Shown: piece by piece, positions 7,826 through 16,487 of the stretch | How the letters are laid out: every line of letters begins with the position of its first letter | How positions within the stretch are numbered: position 1 is the first letter of the stretch | Assembly: GCA_046306335.1 (NCBI GenBank) | Contig: JBKDXM010000033.1 | Coordinates: 22,201 to 86,200, forward strand | DNA length: 64,000 nucleotides | From: UBA2386 sp046306335 | GTDB lineage: Bacteria > Planctomycetota > UBA1135 > UBA2386 | Reading direction: 5' to 3' | Position numbers and translations under genes: made by a program | The notes under the pieces: model-generated | Databases searched by the model: none | The model's input: only the letters and a program-made list of their open reading frames with translations | What the model was told of the DNA's origin: nothing

Positions 7826-8973
7826 GCTTCCATCGCTACTACGCGGCGTGCACGCTCGGGCTCGAGAAGGTGCTCTACGACGAACTGCGCGCGCTCGGCG
7901 CCGACAACGTCGAACAGCGCCGCGGCGCCTGCTCCTTCACCGGCGACCGCGCGATGGGCTACGCCGCGTGCCTGTGGCTGCGCTCGGCGGTGCGCGTGCA
8001 GGAGGAGCTGGTCCGCGGCCCGGCGCACGACCGCGACGAGCTGTACGCGCTCGCCCGCGAGGTCGACTGGACGCAGAGCATCACCTACCTGCAGACGCTC
8101 GCCGTCGACGGGTCGGTGCGCGACAGCTTCGCCAACGACACGCGCTTCCCGGGGCTCGTCGTCAAGGACGCCATCTGCGACCAGATGCGAGAGCGGTTCG
8201 GCAAGCGGCCCAACGTCGAGAAGGACCGCCCCGACCTGCCGGTCAAGCTCGTGCTGCAGGGCAACGAAGCGATCCTCTACCGCGAGCTCGGCGGCGCGCC
8301 GCTGCACAAGCGCGGCTACCGCGAGATCCAGCACAAGAGCCCGCTCAACGAGGCGACCGCCGCCGGCCTCTTGCTGCTGACCGGCTGGAACCGGCAGACG
8401 CCGCTGTGCGACCCGATGTGCGGCTCGGCGACGTTCCTGGTCGAGGCGGCGTGGCTGGCGACCGACCGCGCGCCCGGCCTCGGCCGCAGCTTCGCGTTCG
8501 AGCGCTGGAAGGACGTCGACGTCGACGCGTGGCGCAAGCTGTTCGACGACGCCGAAGCGCGGGCCCAGCGCGGCGCCAGCAAGCTGCCGCCGATCTGCGG
8601 CAACGACCGCCATCCTGGCGCCATCGCCATCGCGCGGCAGGCGCTGACCGCCGCGGGCCTCGCCGACCGCATCGAAGTGCACCAGGGCGACGTCGCCGAG
8701 TTCGTGCCGCCGACGCGGCCCGAGCTGGTCGTCACCAACCCGCCGTACGGCGACCGCCTGCAGAGCGACCCGGTGGCGCTGGAGCAGAGCTGGTCGGCGC
8801 TCGGCCGCTTCCTGCACACGCAGTGCCAGGGTGCTATGGCGTGGGTGCTGTGCGGCAACGCCGACGTCACGCGGCTGCTGGGCCTGCGCGCGACGGAGAA
8901 GCTGCCGGTCAAGAACGGGCCGATCGACTGCCGGTGGTTGAAGTACGAGGTCGACGAGCGGGTGCGGGAGTAG
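7822..8973 (+). CDS. THUMP-domain class I SAM-dependent RNA methyltransferase (RlmL/YpsC-like)
   Basis: A 383-residue protein with an N-terminal THUMP-like RNA-binding region (about 1-165) and a Rossmann methyltransferase domain. SAM motif I is at about 196-207 (CDPMCGSATFLV), and the catalytic NPPYGDRL at 306-313 is typical of N2-guanine/N6-adenine methyltransferases. The family methylates guanine in 23S rRNA (RlmL, m2G2445) or tRNA. The GTG start at 7822 overlaps the NuoF stop by 4 bases, so the two are translationally coupled although functionally unrelated. The exact target base is unknown. Confidence 0.85.
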   Translation: MSFHRYYAACTLGLEKVLYDELRALGADNVEQRRGACSFTGDRAMGYAACLWLRSAVRVQEELVRGPAHDRDELYALAREVDWTQSITYLQTLAVDGSVRDSFANDTRFPGLVVKDAICDQMRERFGKRPNVEKDRPDLPVKLVLQGNEAILYRELGGAPLHKRGYREIQHKSPLNEATAAGLLLLTGWNRQTPLCDPMCGSATFLVEAAWLATDRAPGLGRSFAFERWKDVDVDAWRKLFDDAEARAQRGASKLPPICGNDRHPGAIAIARQALTAAGLADRIEVHQGDVAEFVPPTRPELVVTNPPYGDRLQSDPVALEQSWSALGRFLHTQCQGAMAWVLCGNADVTRLLGLRATEKLPVKNGPIDCRWLKYEVDERVRE

Positions 8974-9036
8974 CGGGCGGGGCGGAGGGCGGGAAGGTCG
9001 ATGGCGACGGCGGCAACGACGGTCGCCCGAACCGCC

Positions 9037-10494
9037 TCACGGATACTCGATGTCGAGGTCTTCGCGCGTCGCCGTGGGCGTCAGCGTGCGACGCAACGCC
9101 GCGAAGTGGGCACGCGAGACGATCAACACGACAGGATCCGCCGGCGTGTCGCAACAGAACTCGGCGACGCCATCGTCGACCGCCAAACGCTGCCAGCGCG
9201 AGCGATCCTGGATCGCTTCGGGCGCGACGATGTGCACATCCGGGTCACGAATCGATCGCAGCGTCGGATCCAACCCTCGGATGCGCTCGACGTTGTTCTT
9301 GATGCGAACGGTCAGCCGATAGGGCCGACTGAACTCGCCGCGGATGACACCGAGGTCGTTGGTGCCGCGGTCCGCGGAGACCAACGTCGGCTGGATGATC
9401 CGACGAAGTCGAAGTGGATCGGACCATGGCAATAGGGCGCCGTCGCCATGCACTTGGACAGCCAGATGCGCGGAGGGCACGCCGACGTCGAAGGCGCCCT
9501 CTGCATCGGTCATGACTTGCAATATGACGCCGCCAAGCCCGATCGGCCGCTCGCCGGGCGGACAGTCCAAGTCTTGCGGATAGACCTGGACCTGCACACC
9601 CACGACCGGCTTGCCATCCTGGTCGACCACACGCGCAACGAGCCGTGCCGACTGGTCGCCGCTCACGAAGGGCGCAAGGTTGTGACGGACACCCTCCTGC
9701 ACCCGAAGCCGCACAGGCAGTGGCGACGGCGAGACCGCACGGGGCTTCGCATGCGTTGCATACGCTTTCACCGAGTAGGAACTCGGTGGAATCCCGGCGA
9801 AGGTGAACAGTCCCGAGATGTCCGTCTCGGCATCGAATGCGATCCCAACCAACCCGGTCACTTCGGACTGCAACCGGATCGAGCAACCGGCGACGGGCAC
9901 TCCGACCGCATCCACTACGACGCCGACGACGACAGCCGGAGCGAACACGCGTATCGCGACTTCGGCCCGCTTGCCGGCCTCGCACTGCACCCGCTGCGCG
10001 TAGAACCCGTCGGGGACGGCGTGCTCGGGAGGGATATCCGACTGGCGAATGGGCGCCATCAGTCCATCCGGCAGGCTCGCAGGATCCAACGTCAGCAGCC
10101 GTCTGCCCGGCGAGACTGCGACCTCCGCTGCGCCGCGCGCATCGGTCGTGGCAATGACCTCCCCGTCGGCGTGCACCCGCACACCAGCGACCGGCAAGTC
10201 GGGGGCACGGTAGACGCGCACGGCCAGGATGGCGTCGGCGGCAACGGCAGACGACGGTGTCGAGGCCGGCGTGCGTTGCACTTCTTGCCGTTCGTCGGGA
10301 GACGCCGCGACGGGAGCTTCACCATCTGCCGTGGCATGGACGGCCACCGGATGCATGGCGCCATGCGACGTGGCCGTGGATCCCTGGCCCAGGAACCACC
10401 ATGCCGCTGCGATCAGGCATGCAAGAACGAGCAGGGTAATGACGAGGGCTTTGGGCACGAGCACTTCAGAACGATAGACCGAGAGCCAAATCAT
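9037..10494 (-). CDS. Membrane-anchored protein with repeated carboxypeptidase-regulatory-like domains
   Basis: A 485-residue protein. One N-terminal transmembrane anchor (about 14-34, VPKALVITLLVLACLIAAAW) is followed by a Ser/Thr/Ala-rich linker. At least three beta-sandwich repeats then follow with the pattern of a hydrophobic strand, a V-A-G turn and a G-x-F/A strand, as in carboxypeptidase regulatory-like (transthyretin-like) domains; examples are VAGVRVHADG, VAGCSIRLQS and VVGVQVQVYP. These domains are usually adhesive or structural modules outside the cytoplasm. No enzymatic domain is seen. The ATG at 10494 is preferred; a GTG at 10458 would shorten the cytoplasmic tail. Codon bias looks slightly less extreme than in neighbours. 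Function unknown. Confidence 0.7.
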   Translation of the reverse strand: MIWLSVYRSEVLVPKALVITLLVLACLIAAAWWFLGQGSTATSHGAMHPVAVHATADGEAPVAASPDERQEVQRTPASTPSSAVAADAILAVRVYRAPDLPVAGVRVHADGEVIATTDARGAAEVAVSPGRRLLTLDPASLPDGLMAPIRQSDIPPEHAVPDGFYAQRVQCEAGKRAEVAIRVFAPAVVVGVVVDAVGVPVAGCSIRLQSEVTGLVGIAFDAETDISGLFTFAGIPPSSYSVKAYATHAKPRAVSPSPLPVRLRVQEGVRHNLAPFVSGDQSARLVARVVDQDGKPVVGVQVQVYPQDLDCPPGERPIGLGGVILQVMTDAEGAFDVGVPSAHLAVQVHGDGALLPWSDPLRLRRIIQPTLVSADRGTNDLGVIRGEFSRPYRLTVRIKNNVERIRGLDPTLRSIRDPDVHIVAPEAIQDRSRWQRLAVDDGVAEFCCDTPADPVVLIVSRAHFAALRRTLTPTATREDLDIEYP

Positions 10495-10885
10495 GGCGTG
10501 CCTCGTGCCGACGATTCCCGTGATTACGTCGGCTGCGGCACCTACACGGAACGCGCGCCGAGCCGGTGCGCCGATTCGCGGCTGGGGCGAAGCCGACGAC
10601 CGGAGGCGAATCGGTCGATTCGCCGAGGATCGGCGACGAGCCCCCGGACGCGAAGACGCGTGCCAGGTGGCGTGGCCTTCCGGGACGCATGTCCCCAGCT
10701 GGCCAACACCGTGTTCGCCGCGGCGGCCTCGCACCGTTCTCCCGCCACCGTGCCCGGCGCGCTGCAACATGGCGGCCGTAAGGGGGAACGCCAGTGCCGC
10801 GAAGGCGAAGTCCGGCGCCGAGCGCGGCCAGCCGGCCCTCAGGAGGATCTTGCGGAGTTCGAACGTTGCACCGTCGGACAGCGGC
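10495..10885. other. Gene-free stretch between two minus-strand genes
   Basis: The stretch holds one diverged copy of the long hairpin-ended repeat (about 10528-10690). Nothing recognisable was seen in the remaining 195 bases up to the end of the transporter gene. Open frames across it have no family resemblance. Confidence 0.5.
10528..10690 (-). repeat. Hairpin-ended intergenic repeat, long form, copy 1
   Basis: Near-identical over about 130 bases to 41950-42080. The shared core contains GGCGAATC-GGTC-GATTCGCC, a perfect 8-bp stem, and flanks that are variants of the GCGTCACG end sequences. This copy has more changes at its ends than the other three. It lies between the 3' end of the nucleotide-transporter-like gene and the 5' end of the regulatory-like gene. 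Confidence 0.75.
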
Positions 10886-12184
10886 TTACCGACCGCCTTG
10901 GCCTTCGAGACGACGGCACGCCCGCCCCAGCCACCGCCCGAGCCACGCCCACAGCAACAGCACCGGCAGCGCTGCCGCGCACAGCCCGGCGTTGCCGAGT
11001 TGCGCGGCGCGCAGGCCTTCGCTGGCGCAGGCGCCGAGCAGGTCGCCAAAGCGCATGACCGCCGTGTCGACGACCGCCTTGGAGACGTACTTGGCCTCCG
11101 GATCGAGCGGCGTGTAGAGCACGTCGCGCGCCGGCTTGTCGAAGGCGAACTGCAGCGTCCGCCGACCCACCTCGATCGCCGCAGTGACGCCGGCGAACGG
11201 CCAGATCGCCAGCGCAGTGAGGCCGAGCAGGCTGGCGACCGGCACCGCGCACAGCGCCGCGCCAACGCCCAGGAACAGCAGCACGCGGCTGGTCGCGAAC
11301 AACTGCAGCACGAGGCAGATCGCGTTGTACCACCAGTTCGCGGTCGCCTCGAGCGCGCGGCGCGCCGACTCGTCCGGCAGTTGCGCCTTCGTCAGCGTGA
11401 TGCGCTGGAAGTAGAAAGTCGTCGCGACGACCGACGCGAGCAGCACGAACCCGGCGAGGCCGCGCAGGTACGGGTCGCGCAGGACGCGGCCGAGGCCTTG
11501 CGCGAACGAAGGCGGGTCGGCGAGCTGATGCCGGCGCGGCGCGCGGTCCATGCGACGGCACGCGCGCACGGACAACGCCCAGGCGCCGACCGCGCCCTCG
11601 ACGCCGACCGCGGCACAACACAGCAGTTGCGCGTAGCTGGCGTCCTTCAGGTGCAGCGACGCCGACGAGCCCAGCATCGCGCCCAGCGTGCCGCCGACGG
11701 CGATCAGGCCGAACAGCCGCTTGCCCTGCGCCAGCGAGAACCACTCGACCGCGTGCACCCACACCAGCGTGCTGCCGCCGACGACGAACGCCGACACCCA
11801 GGCGTAGAACACGGCATAGGCCCAGCCGCGCGCGCTGGCGAAGTCGAGTTCGCCGAGCTGCGCGCCGCCGCCGCGGTAGACGAACGCCAGCGCGACGAAG
11901 CTCGCGGCGAAGGCGTGCAGCGCATACGGCAGGAAGCGGTGCGACGGCAGGCGGCGGACCAGCGCGACGTAGGGCTGGTTGAGCAGCGTGACGAAGAGGA
12001 ACGTCAGCGTGAACAGCGGCAGCAGCCGCGCCGGGCCGAAGGCGGCGCCGACGTTCTCGCGCAGCGGCCGCAGCAGGTAGTAGCTGAACAGCACGCAGAA
12101 GCACGCCACCGCCGTCCACAGCGCCGCGCGGCGCTCGGCCGCGGTCGCGTCGTGGAGGCGCAGGAGGCGCAACAGCGGCTGCAT
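10886..12184 (-). CDS. MFS / Npt-type nucleotide-transporter-like membrane protein
   Basis: A 432-residue polytopic protein with about 12 hydrophobic segments. The N-terminal YYLLRPLRENVG and the later DVLYTPLDPEAKYVSKAVVD block are hallmarks of MFS proteins related to the ATP/ADP translocases of plastids and intracellular bacteria. Free-living bacteria carry such homologues with unknown substrates, so true nucleotide exchange should not be assumed. ATG 12184 is chosen because hydrophobic sequence begins about 20 residues later; an extension to 12352 is Arg/Pro-rich and unlike protein. The gene is divergent from the DMT transporter. Confidence 0.75.
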   Translation of the reverse strand: MQPLLRLLRLHDATAAERRAALWTAVACFCVLFSYYLLRPLRENVGAAFGPARLLPLFTLTFLFVTLLNQPYVALVRRLPSHRFLPYALHAFAASFVALAFVYRGGGAQLGELDFASARGWAYAVFYAWVSAFVVGGSTLVWVHAVEWFSLAQGKRLFGLIAVGGTLGAMLGSSASLHLKDASYAQLLCCAAVGVEGAVGAWALSVRACRRMDRAPRRHQLADPPSFAQGLGRVLRDPYLRGLAGFVLLASVVATTFYFQRITLTKAQLPDESARRALEATANWWYNAICLVLQLFATSRVLLFLGVGAALCAVPVASLLGLTALAIWPFAGVTAAIEVGRRTLQFAFDKPARDVLYTPLDPEAKYVSKAVVDTAVMRFGDLLGACASEGLRAAQLGNAGLCAAALPVLLLWAWLGRWLGRACRRLEGQGGR

Positions 12185-12380
12185 CGGCGGAGAGGAGTAG
12201 GGGGTGGCGAGGGGTAAGGCCAGCCCACAGCCGCCGCGGAGCCGCGGCGCCCGTGCACCGCAACGCCAACATGCCACCGCGTCACCAACCCAACCCGCAT
12301 CCGCGCGCGCCCGGCGTCCGGCGATTCCCTCCGTCACCATCGTGCCCACCATTCCACCGCCCTATCGTCCCGCCCCACCG

Positions 12381-13292
12381 ATGCGCGGCCGCTACGCCCC
12401 CCACCTGATCCTGCTGTCCCTGATCGCGATCTGGAGCGCTTCGTTCGTCGTGTCGAAGGTCGCCCTGCGCGGGCTGTCGCCGAGCGGCCTCGTCGCCGCG
12501 CGCTTCTGGCTGGCCGTCGTCTGCCTGCTGCCGTTCCTCGGCCGCGATGCGCTCGCCGACCTGCGCCGGTCGATGCGGCCGGGCCTCGCCGCCGGCGTCG
12601 CGCTCGGCCTGGGCTACCTGCTGCAGATGGAAGGCATGACCGAGACCTCGGCGTCGATGGGCGGCCTGCTCGCCGGCCTGATCGTGCCGCTCGTCGCCGT
12701 CGGCGGCTTCGTGTTCTTCGGCGCGCGCCTGGGCGGCGTTTCGATCGTCGGGTTGCTGCTGGCGATCGCCGGCATGGTCGCCATCTGCTGGCCGGGCGAG
12801 AAGCAGCCGGGCGAACACCAGGACACGCTGTTCGGCATCCTGCTGCAGGTCGGCGCGTCGGCGAGCTACGCCGGGCACGTGCTGATGCTGTCGCGCTTTG
12901 GCCGCACGCAGCCGGTGGCGGCGCTGGCGTTCTGGCAGCTGCTGTTCGTCGCCGGGCTCGGCACCGGACTGGCGCTCGCGCACCACGGCGTCACGGCGGA
13001 CGGACTGGGCGTCGGCGCGCTGGCGTGGACGACGGACCTGGCGTGGTCGCTGCTGTACCTCGGCGTGTTGGCGACGGCGGTCGGCATCGGCGTGCAGAGC
13101 AAGGTGCAGCACCTGGTGCCGCAGGCGCACGTGCCGCTGCTGTTCGCGATGCAGCCGCTGTTCGCCGCCGTGTGCGGCGCGGTGCTCCAGGGCGATCGGC
13201 TGGGGATGACGCAGTTCGTGGGTGGCGGACTGATCGTGGTCGGGGTCGTAGTGACGAGCTTCGACCGGGCGGGTGGGCGAGCGGACGAGTGA
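12381..13292 (+). CDS. DMT superfamily (EamA) transporter
   Basis: A 303-residue inner-membrane protein with ten predicted helices in two EamA repeats (about 5-140 and 155-292). The first begins LILLSLIAIWSASFVVSKVAL, the usual EamA entry motif. These proteins export metabolites, amino acids or drugs by secondary transport; the substrate cannot be told. The ATG at 12381 is preferred over 12204 because the extra residues are Pro/Arg-rich and the first helix starts about eight residues after 12381. TATCGT 12 bases upstream may be its -10 element. Downstream lies repeat-rich, gene-free DNA. Confidence 0.85.
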   Translation: MRGRYAPHLILLSLIAIWSASFVVSKVALRGLSPSGLVAARFWLAVVCLLPFLGRDALADLRRSMRPGLAAGVALGLGYLLQMEGMTETSASMGGLLAGLIVPLVAVGGFVFFGARLGGVSIVGLLLAIAGMVAICWPGEKQPGEHQDTLFGILLQVGASASYAGHVLMLSRFGRTQPVAALAFWQLLFVAGLGTGLALAHHGVTADGLGVGALAWTTDLAWSLLYLGVLATAVGIGVQSKVQHLVPQAHVPLLFAMQPLFAAVCGAVLQGDRLGMTQFVGGGLIVVGVVVTSFDRAGGRADE

Positions 13293-13386
13293 GGGTGCGG
13301 GTGCTGGGTGTGGGTGCTGGGTGTGCGGGTCGTTGGCGCTGCGGGTGACTGCGTCGGGGTGTGAGCGAGGAGGAACGCGAACGCGG

Positions 13387-13495
13387 CGATGGGCGCGCCG
13401 CGACGGGGCGCAATGGACACGCGGCCAGAGACGGGGCGGGCGCAGCGGCGACGCCAACCGCAGCGGGGCAGGCTGCGAAGGCCTGGGAAGGGATA
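13387..13495 (+). repeat. RAYT-associated repeat R1
   Basis: About 109 bases that match 14826-14936 in inverted orientation. Shared blocks include CGACGCCAACCGCAGCG, GAAGGCCTGGGA and GCGGCCAGAGACG. Together with R2 and R3 it brackets the transposase gene, as REP-type elements do around RAYTs. Confidence 0.75.
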
Positions 13496-13650
13496 GGAAG
13501 CGCTGTGGAGCAGGCGGGCAACCAAGATGGAGCGGAGGCGATGGAGTGCTGACGCCGGCGACGGATGGGGTTGGAGAGGGGATGGCTGCATGGCGGCGGG
13601 GCGGCGGGGCGGCGGGGCGGAGCAGGACCGTCGGGTTGGGATCTCGGCCG

Positions 13651-13745
13651 ACCGCAGGCGGCAGGCGACGGGCGGCGAGGCCGCAGGCGACGGGCGGCGG
13701 ACGGCCGGCGGACGGCGGACGGCGGACGGCGGACGGCGAGGCCGG
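13651..13745. repeat. GGACGGC minisatellite
   Basis: Tandem array with 7-base units GGACGGC/GGACGGCG (at least five in a row near 13697-13738), preceded by longer imperfect units GGCGACGGGCGGCGA. Non-coding low-complexity DNA beside the RAYT. Confidence 0.8.
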
Positions 13746-13870
13746 GCAGTGACGCCGTTGCGGCCTCCCATCCGAACGGATCGCGAACATGGCCTTGCTC
13801 TTGCGTCGCTCGGAGTGTATATGTGCGAATTCAAATTGGCGGCAGCGGTTCGGGTTGGTGAGGTGACGCG

Positions 13871-14653
13871 ATGGGAAAGCAGGCAAGGGCGCGCGCGGCG
13901 GATGCAACGACGGGCGCGGGCGCTGGTTCTCGGCCGAAGGGGCGAGCGCGGACGCGGTCACCGGCCGGCCGGCGACCGGTGCAGGGCTCGTTGCCGTTCC
14001 GCCAGCATGGCGGCGCGCGCCCGGGCGCTGGGCGCAAGCCCAACGGCGCTGCGCCGTTGATGGCCCGGACGACGCGGCCCTCGCACGCCGCCTACCACCC
14101 GGCGCTGGTGACCGTGAAGCTGCGGCAGCACCTGCCGCGGCTGCGCAACCGCAAGGAACGCGCGGCGTTGCTCACCCACTTCGCGCGCGGCAAGGACCGC
14201 TTCGGTTTCCGGCTGCTGCATTTCGCCATCCTCAACGACCATCTGCACTTCGTCGTCGAGGCCAAGGACCGCACCGCGCTCAGCCGCGGACTGCAGGGGC
14301 TGCTCATCCGGCTGGCGCGCGGGCTCAACAAGCTCTGGGGCCGCAAGGGGAAGGTCTTCGCCGACCGCTACCACGACCGCGCGCTCAAGAGCCCGCGCGA
14401 GGTGCGCAACGCGCTGGTCTACGTGCTGGGCAACGGCAGGAAGCACGCCGCACAGGGCCGCATGATCGCGGCGTTCGAGGGGCCGGACATGTTCACTTCG
14501 GCGCCGTGGTTCGACGGCTTCGTCGAAGCAATCGAGGTGCGCGGCATCGACGGCATCCCGCTGCCGGTCGCGCGGGCGCGTACGTGGCTGGCGAACGACG
14601 GTTGGCGCAGGCTAGGGAAGATCGGACTGGAGGAGCAGCCGAAGGTCGGGTGA
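13871..14653 (+). CDS. REP-associated tyrosine transposase (RAYT, Y1/IS200-like)
   Basis: A 260-residue Y1-type HUH transposase. A basic N-terminal arm contains the GGARPGAGRKP box often seen in this group. The metal-binding HUH motif is H124-L-H126 (LNDHLHFVV). The likely catalytic tyrosine is Y184 in ALVYVLGNGRKH. RAYTs are single-copy domesticated relatives of IS200 enzymes that mobilise REP/BIME-type palindromes rather than their own gene. The flanks carry inverted copies of one repeat (R1 to the left; R2 and R3 to the right), as expected. GAGG 8 bases before the ATG could serve as a ribosome site. There are no direct IS ends. Identification is strong; activity is unknown. Confidence 0.9.
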   Translation: MGKQARARAADATTGAGAGSRPKGRARTRSPAGRRPVQGSLPFRQHGGARPGAGRKPNGAAPLMARTTRPSHAAYHPALVTVKLRQHLPRLRNRKERAALLTHFARGKDRFGFRLLHFAILNDHLHFVVEAKDRTALSRGLQGLLIRLARGLNKLWGRKGKVFADRYHDRALKSPREVRNALVYVLGNGRKHAAQGRMIAAFEGPDMFTSAPWFDGFVEAIEVRGIDGIPLPVARARTWLANDGWRRLGKIGLEEQPKVG

Positions 14654-14715
14654 CGAGCGTGGTGCGCAGCTGAGCCGGCCAAGCCGGCCAGAAACACTGC
14701 GGGCGAACTAAGGAG

Positions 14716-14804
14716 GCCAACCCCAGCGCCGCCGCTGCGAAGGCCTGGGAAGAGGGCAGCACATCGGGTGCCTGCGTACCCAAACCGCTCCGACTTGGCC
14801 CGCC
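14716..14804. repeat. RAYT-associated repeat R3 (composite)
   Basis: GCCAACCCCAGCG and CTGCGAAGGCCTGGGAAG match R1 in the same orientation. The end CGCTCCGACTTGGCCCGCC matches the R2 end in the other orientation. This head-to-head join resembles the paired REP units of BIMEs. Confidence 0.6.
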
Positions 14805-14825
14805 CCCCGCCGCGTCCCCCGCTCC

Positions 14826-14936
14826 TCATCCCTCCCAGGCCTTCGGAGCCGCCCCCCGCTGCGGTTGGCGTCGCCGCTGCGCCCACAACGTCTCTGGCCG
14901 CGGGTGCATGCCGCTCCGACTTGGCCCGCCCATCGC
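14826..14936 (-). repeat. RAYT-associated repeat R2 (inverted relative to R1)
   Basis: Reverse complement of R1 with about 80% identity by eye. Shared blocks include CTGCGGTTGGCGTCGCCGC, ACGTCTCTGGCCGCG and GGCCCGCCCATCGCC. Confidence 0.75.
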
Positions 14937-14977
14937 CGCCTCCCCCGCACCCGTCCCTGCCGCTCCGCCCCCCTCCG

Positions 14978-15802
14978 TCACCCCAGCGCCAGCCCAAACG
15001 CCACCGCCATCGGCACGCCCAACCACAGGCCCGCGCCGAGCCCCCACCACGCGGGGCGCTTGGCCGCGGTCGGCTGCAGCAACAGCAGGCCGAACGGCGC
15101 CACGGCGGCGGCGAGCGCGGCGGGTTTGGGCAGGTCGGCAAGGTGCGTGCCGACGCCGACGAACAGCACGTGCGCGAGCGCGAGGCAGCCGCCGTCCGCC
15201 GGCCCGAGCGCGAAGGGCCGCCGCCACAGCGCGGTGCCGGCGGCAGCACCGACGGCGGCCGCACAGGCACCGCACAGTTGCGCCAGCAACCCGCTGCGCG
15301 CGACCGTCAGCAGCACGGCGTCGGCGCTCAACAGGGCCGACCACACCACCGCCGGCAGCGTCGTCGCCGGCGCGTTCGCCATCGACCTGCGGCCGGCCAG
15401 CGTCGCCAGCACGGCCAGCAAACCGCCGCCGCCGACGTGCAGGAAGACGTCGGCGTTGCTCCAGCGCAGCGCCAGCTTCTGCAGCACGAAGAACACCGCG
15501 CCCGCCGCCAGCAGCGCCGCGACCACCGCGGCGACCCTGCCGCGCAGCACACGGAATCCCTCCAGCGTGGCGAGCACGCCGGCGGCGACGAGCGCCCAGA
15601 CCAGCCACTGCCGGCCATCGGGCTGCGCCCACAGTTCGTGCGGCCACGCCGGCTGCGCCTTCAGCAGCCAGAAGGCGACGAACACGCCGACGGCCAGCGC
15701 GAGGCCGTGCAGGCGGGAGCCCAGCGCGCCGACGAGCAGCAGCGCCGCCGCGATCGGCGGCAGCGTGCCCTTCAGCACGACGATCGGATCGGGCAGTTCC
15801 AC
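14978..15802 (-). CDS. Polytopic membrane protein of unknown function
   Basis: A 274-residue protein made almost entirely of hydrophobic helices, about eight or nine, with short Arg-containing loops. It has no charged catalytic motif and no family signature I recognise. It begins 4 bases after the stop of the YceI gene and on the same strand, so the two are almost surely one transcript. A role linked to YceI (isoprenoid/quinone handling, or a cytochrome b561-like partner as found next to some YceI genes) is conceivable, but the conserved haem histidines of b561 are not evident. Confidence 0.6.
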   Translation of the reverse strand: MELPDPIVVLKGTLPPIAAALLLVGALGSRLHGLALAVGVFVAFWLLKAQPAWPHELWAQPDGRQWLVWALVAAGVLATLEGFRVLRGRVAAVVAALLAAGAVFFVLQKLALRWSNADVFLHVGGGGLLAVLATLAGRRSMANAPATTLPAVVWSALLSADAVLLTVARSGLLAQLCGACAAAVGAAAGTALWRRPFALGPADGGCLALAHVLFVGVGTHLADLPKPAALAAAVAPFGLLLLQPTAAKRPAWWGLGAGLWLGVPMAVAFGLALG

Positions 15803-15806
15803 CGGC

Positions 15807-16391
15807 TCACTTCGCCGGGACGAGCGCGAGGTCGAAGCGCAGCATCACCTCGTCGCCGAGTGCGCCGCCGTCGACGCCGTAGGTCATGCCGAAGTCGCTG
15901 CGCTTGACCGTGAACTCGCTGCTGTAGCCAACGCGCTTGCCCTTCCTCTCGGAGGCGCCGACCTTCTGCGCGACGATCGTGATCGCCTTGCTCTTGCCGG
16001 CCATCGCCAGCTCGCCGGCGATCTCCAGGTCGTCGCCCTTGGCCTTCACCGACGTGCTGGTGAAGGTGATCTCCGGGTTCTCCTTGGCGTTGAAGAAGTC
16101 GGCGTTCTTCAGGTGGTCGTCGCGGCCCTCGCTGTTGGTGTCGACGCTGTCGACCGGGATCGCGATCTTGACGCTGCCGGCCTCCGGCTTGCTCGGGTCG
16201 AGCGTCACCGTGCCGGCGACGCGGTCGAACGCACCGGTGAACCACGAGGCGCTCATGTGCTTGATGCGGAACGTCACGCTGCTGTGGCCGCCGTCGACGG
16301 CCCAGTCATTGGGGCCGGCAGCGTCCCCCGACGAGGTCGCAGGCAGGCAGACGAGGGCGAGGGCGAAGGGGACGGCGAGCAGGATCTTCAT
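15807..16391 (-). CDS. YceI family periplasmic lipid-binding protein
   Basis: A 194-residue exported protein. A signal peptide (1-24) supports the ATG at 16391. The mature part has the YceI lipocalin-like sequence order: WAVDGGHSSVTFRIKHM (family DxxHSxVxFxVxH), GAFDRVAGTVTLD, DSVDTNSEGRDDHLKNADFFNAKENPEITFTST, and the end FGMTYGVDGGALGDEVMLRFDLALV. YceI proteins bind polyisoprenoids or amphiphilic fatty molecules in the periplasm. The gene heads a two-gene unit with the membrane protein downstream, and a CATACT hexamer sits 7 bases before the start codon. Confidence 0.92.
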   Translation of the reverse strand: MKILLAVPFALALVCLPATSSGDAAGPNDWAVDGGHSSVTFRIKHMSASWFTGAFDRVAGTVTLDPSKPEAGSVKIAIPVDSVDTNSEGRDDHLKNADFFNAKENPEITFTSTSVKAKGDDLEIAGELAMAGKSKAITIVAQKVGASERKGKRVGYSSEFTVKRSDFGMTYGVDGGALGDEVMLRFDLALVPAK

Positions 16392-16398
16392 GGTTCGG

Positions 16399-16404
16399 AG
16401 TATG
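16399..16404 (-). promoter_or_regulatory. Possible -10 element (CATACT) for yceI
   Basis: CATACT on the minus strand, 7 bases before the ATG at 16391. Same spacing class as the other leaderless-type promoters here. Confidence 0.4.
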
Positions 16405-16487
16405 GCGACGGTCGGACGAAAACGCGCGCGCGGTCTGGCACGGCGGCCATGCGCGCACGAGGGCGGCGCGGCCACGCGGCCGCGGCG

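Larger units (their letters stand above)
13293..13870. other. Gene-free, repeat-rich stretch upstream of the RAYT
   Basis: The stretch contains, in order: GGGTGCTGGGTGT-type direct repeats (about 13295-13331), RAYT-associated repeat R1 (13387-13495), three head-to-tail copies of an 8-base GGCGGGGC unit (about 13595-13620), a GGACGGC minisatellite (13651-13745), and an AT-richer patch (about 13815-13840) that could hold the RAYT promoter. No believable gene was found. Confidence 0.7.
14654..14977. other. Gene-free stretch downstream of the RAYT
   Basis: The stretch is made almost wholly of RAYT-associated repeats: R3 (direct half at 14716-14758, then a partial inverted half) and R2 (14826-14936). 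Twice it reads CGCTCCGACTTGGCCCGCC (14786-14804 and 14911-14929). No gene was seen. Confidence 0.7.

Noticed and set aside
10691..10885. Possible remnant of a coding gene on the minus strand
   Set aside because: The frame is open but has no motif and continues into the repeat. Open frames are expected by chance at this GC content.
13651..13745. CRISPR array
   Set aside because: Units are 7-8 bases with no spacers; it is a simple minisatellite.
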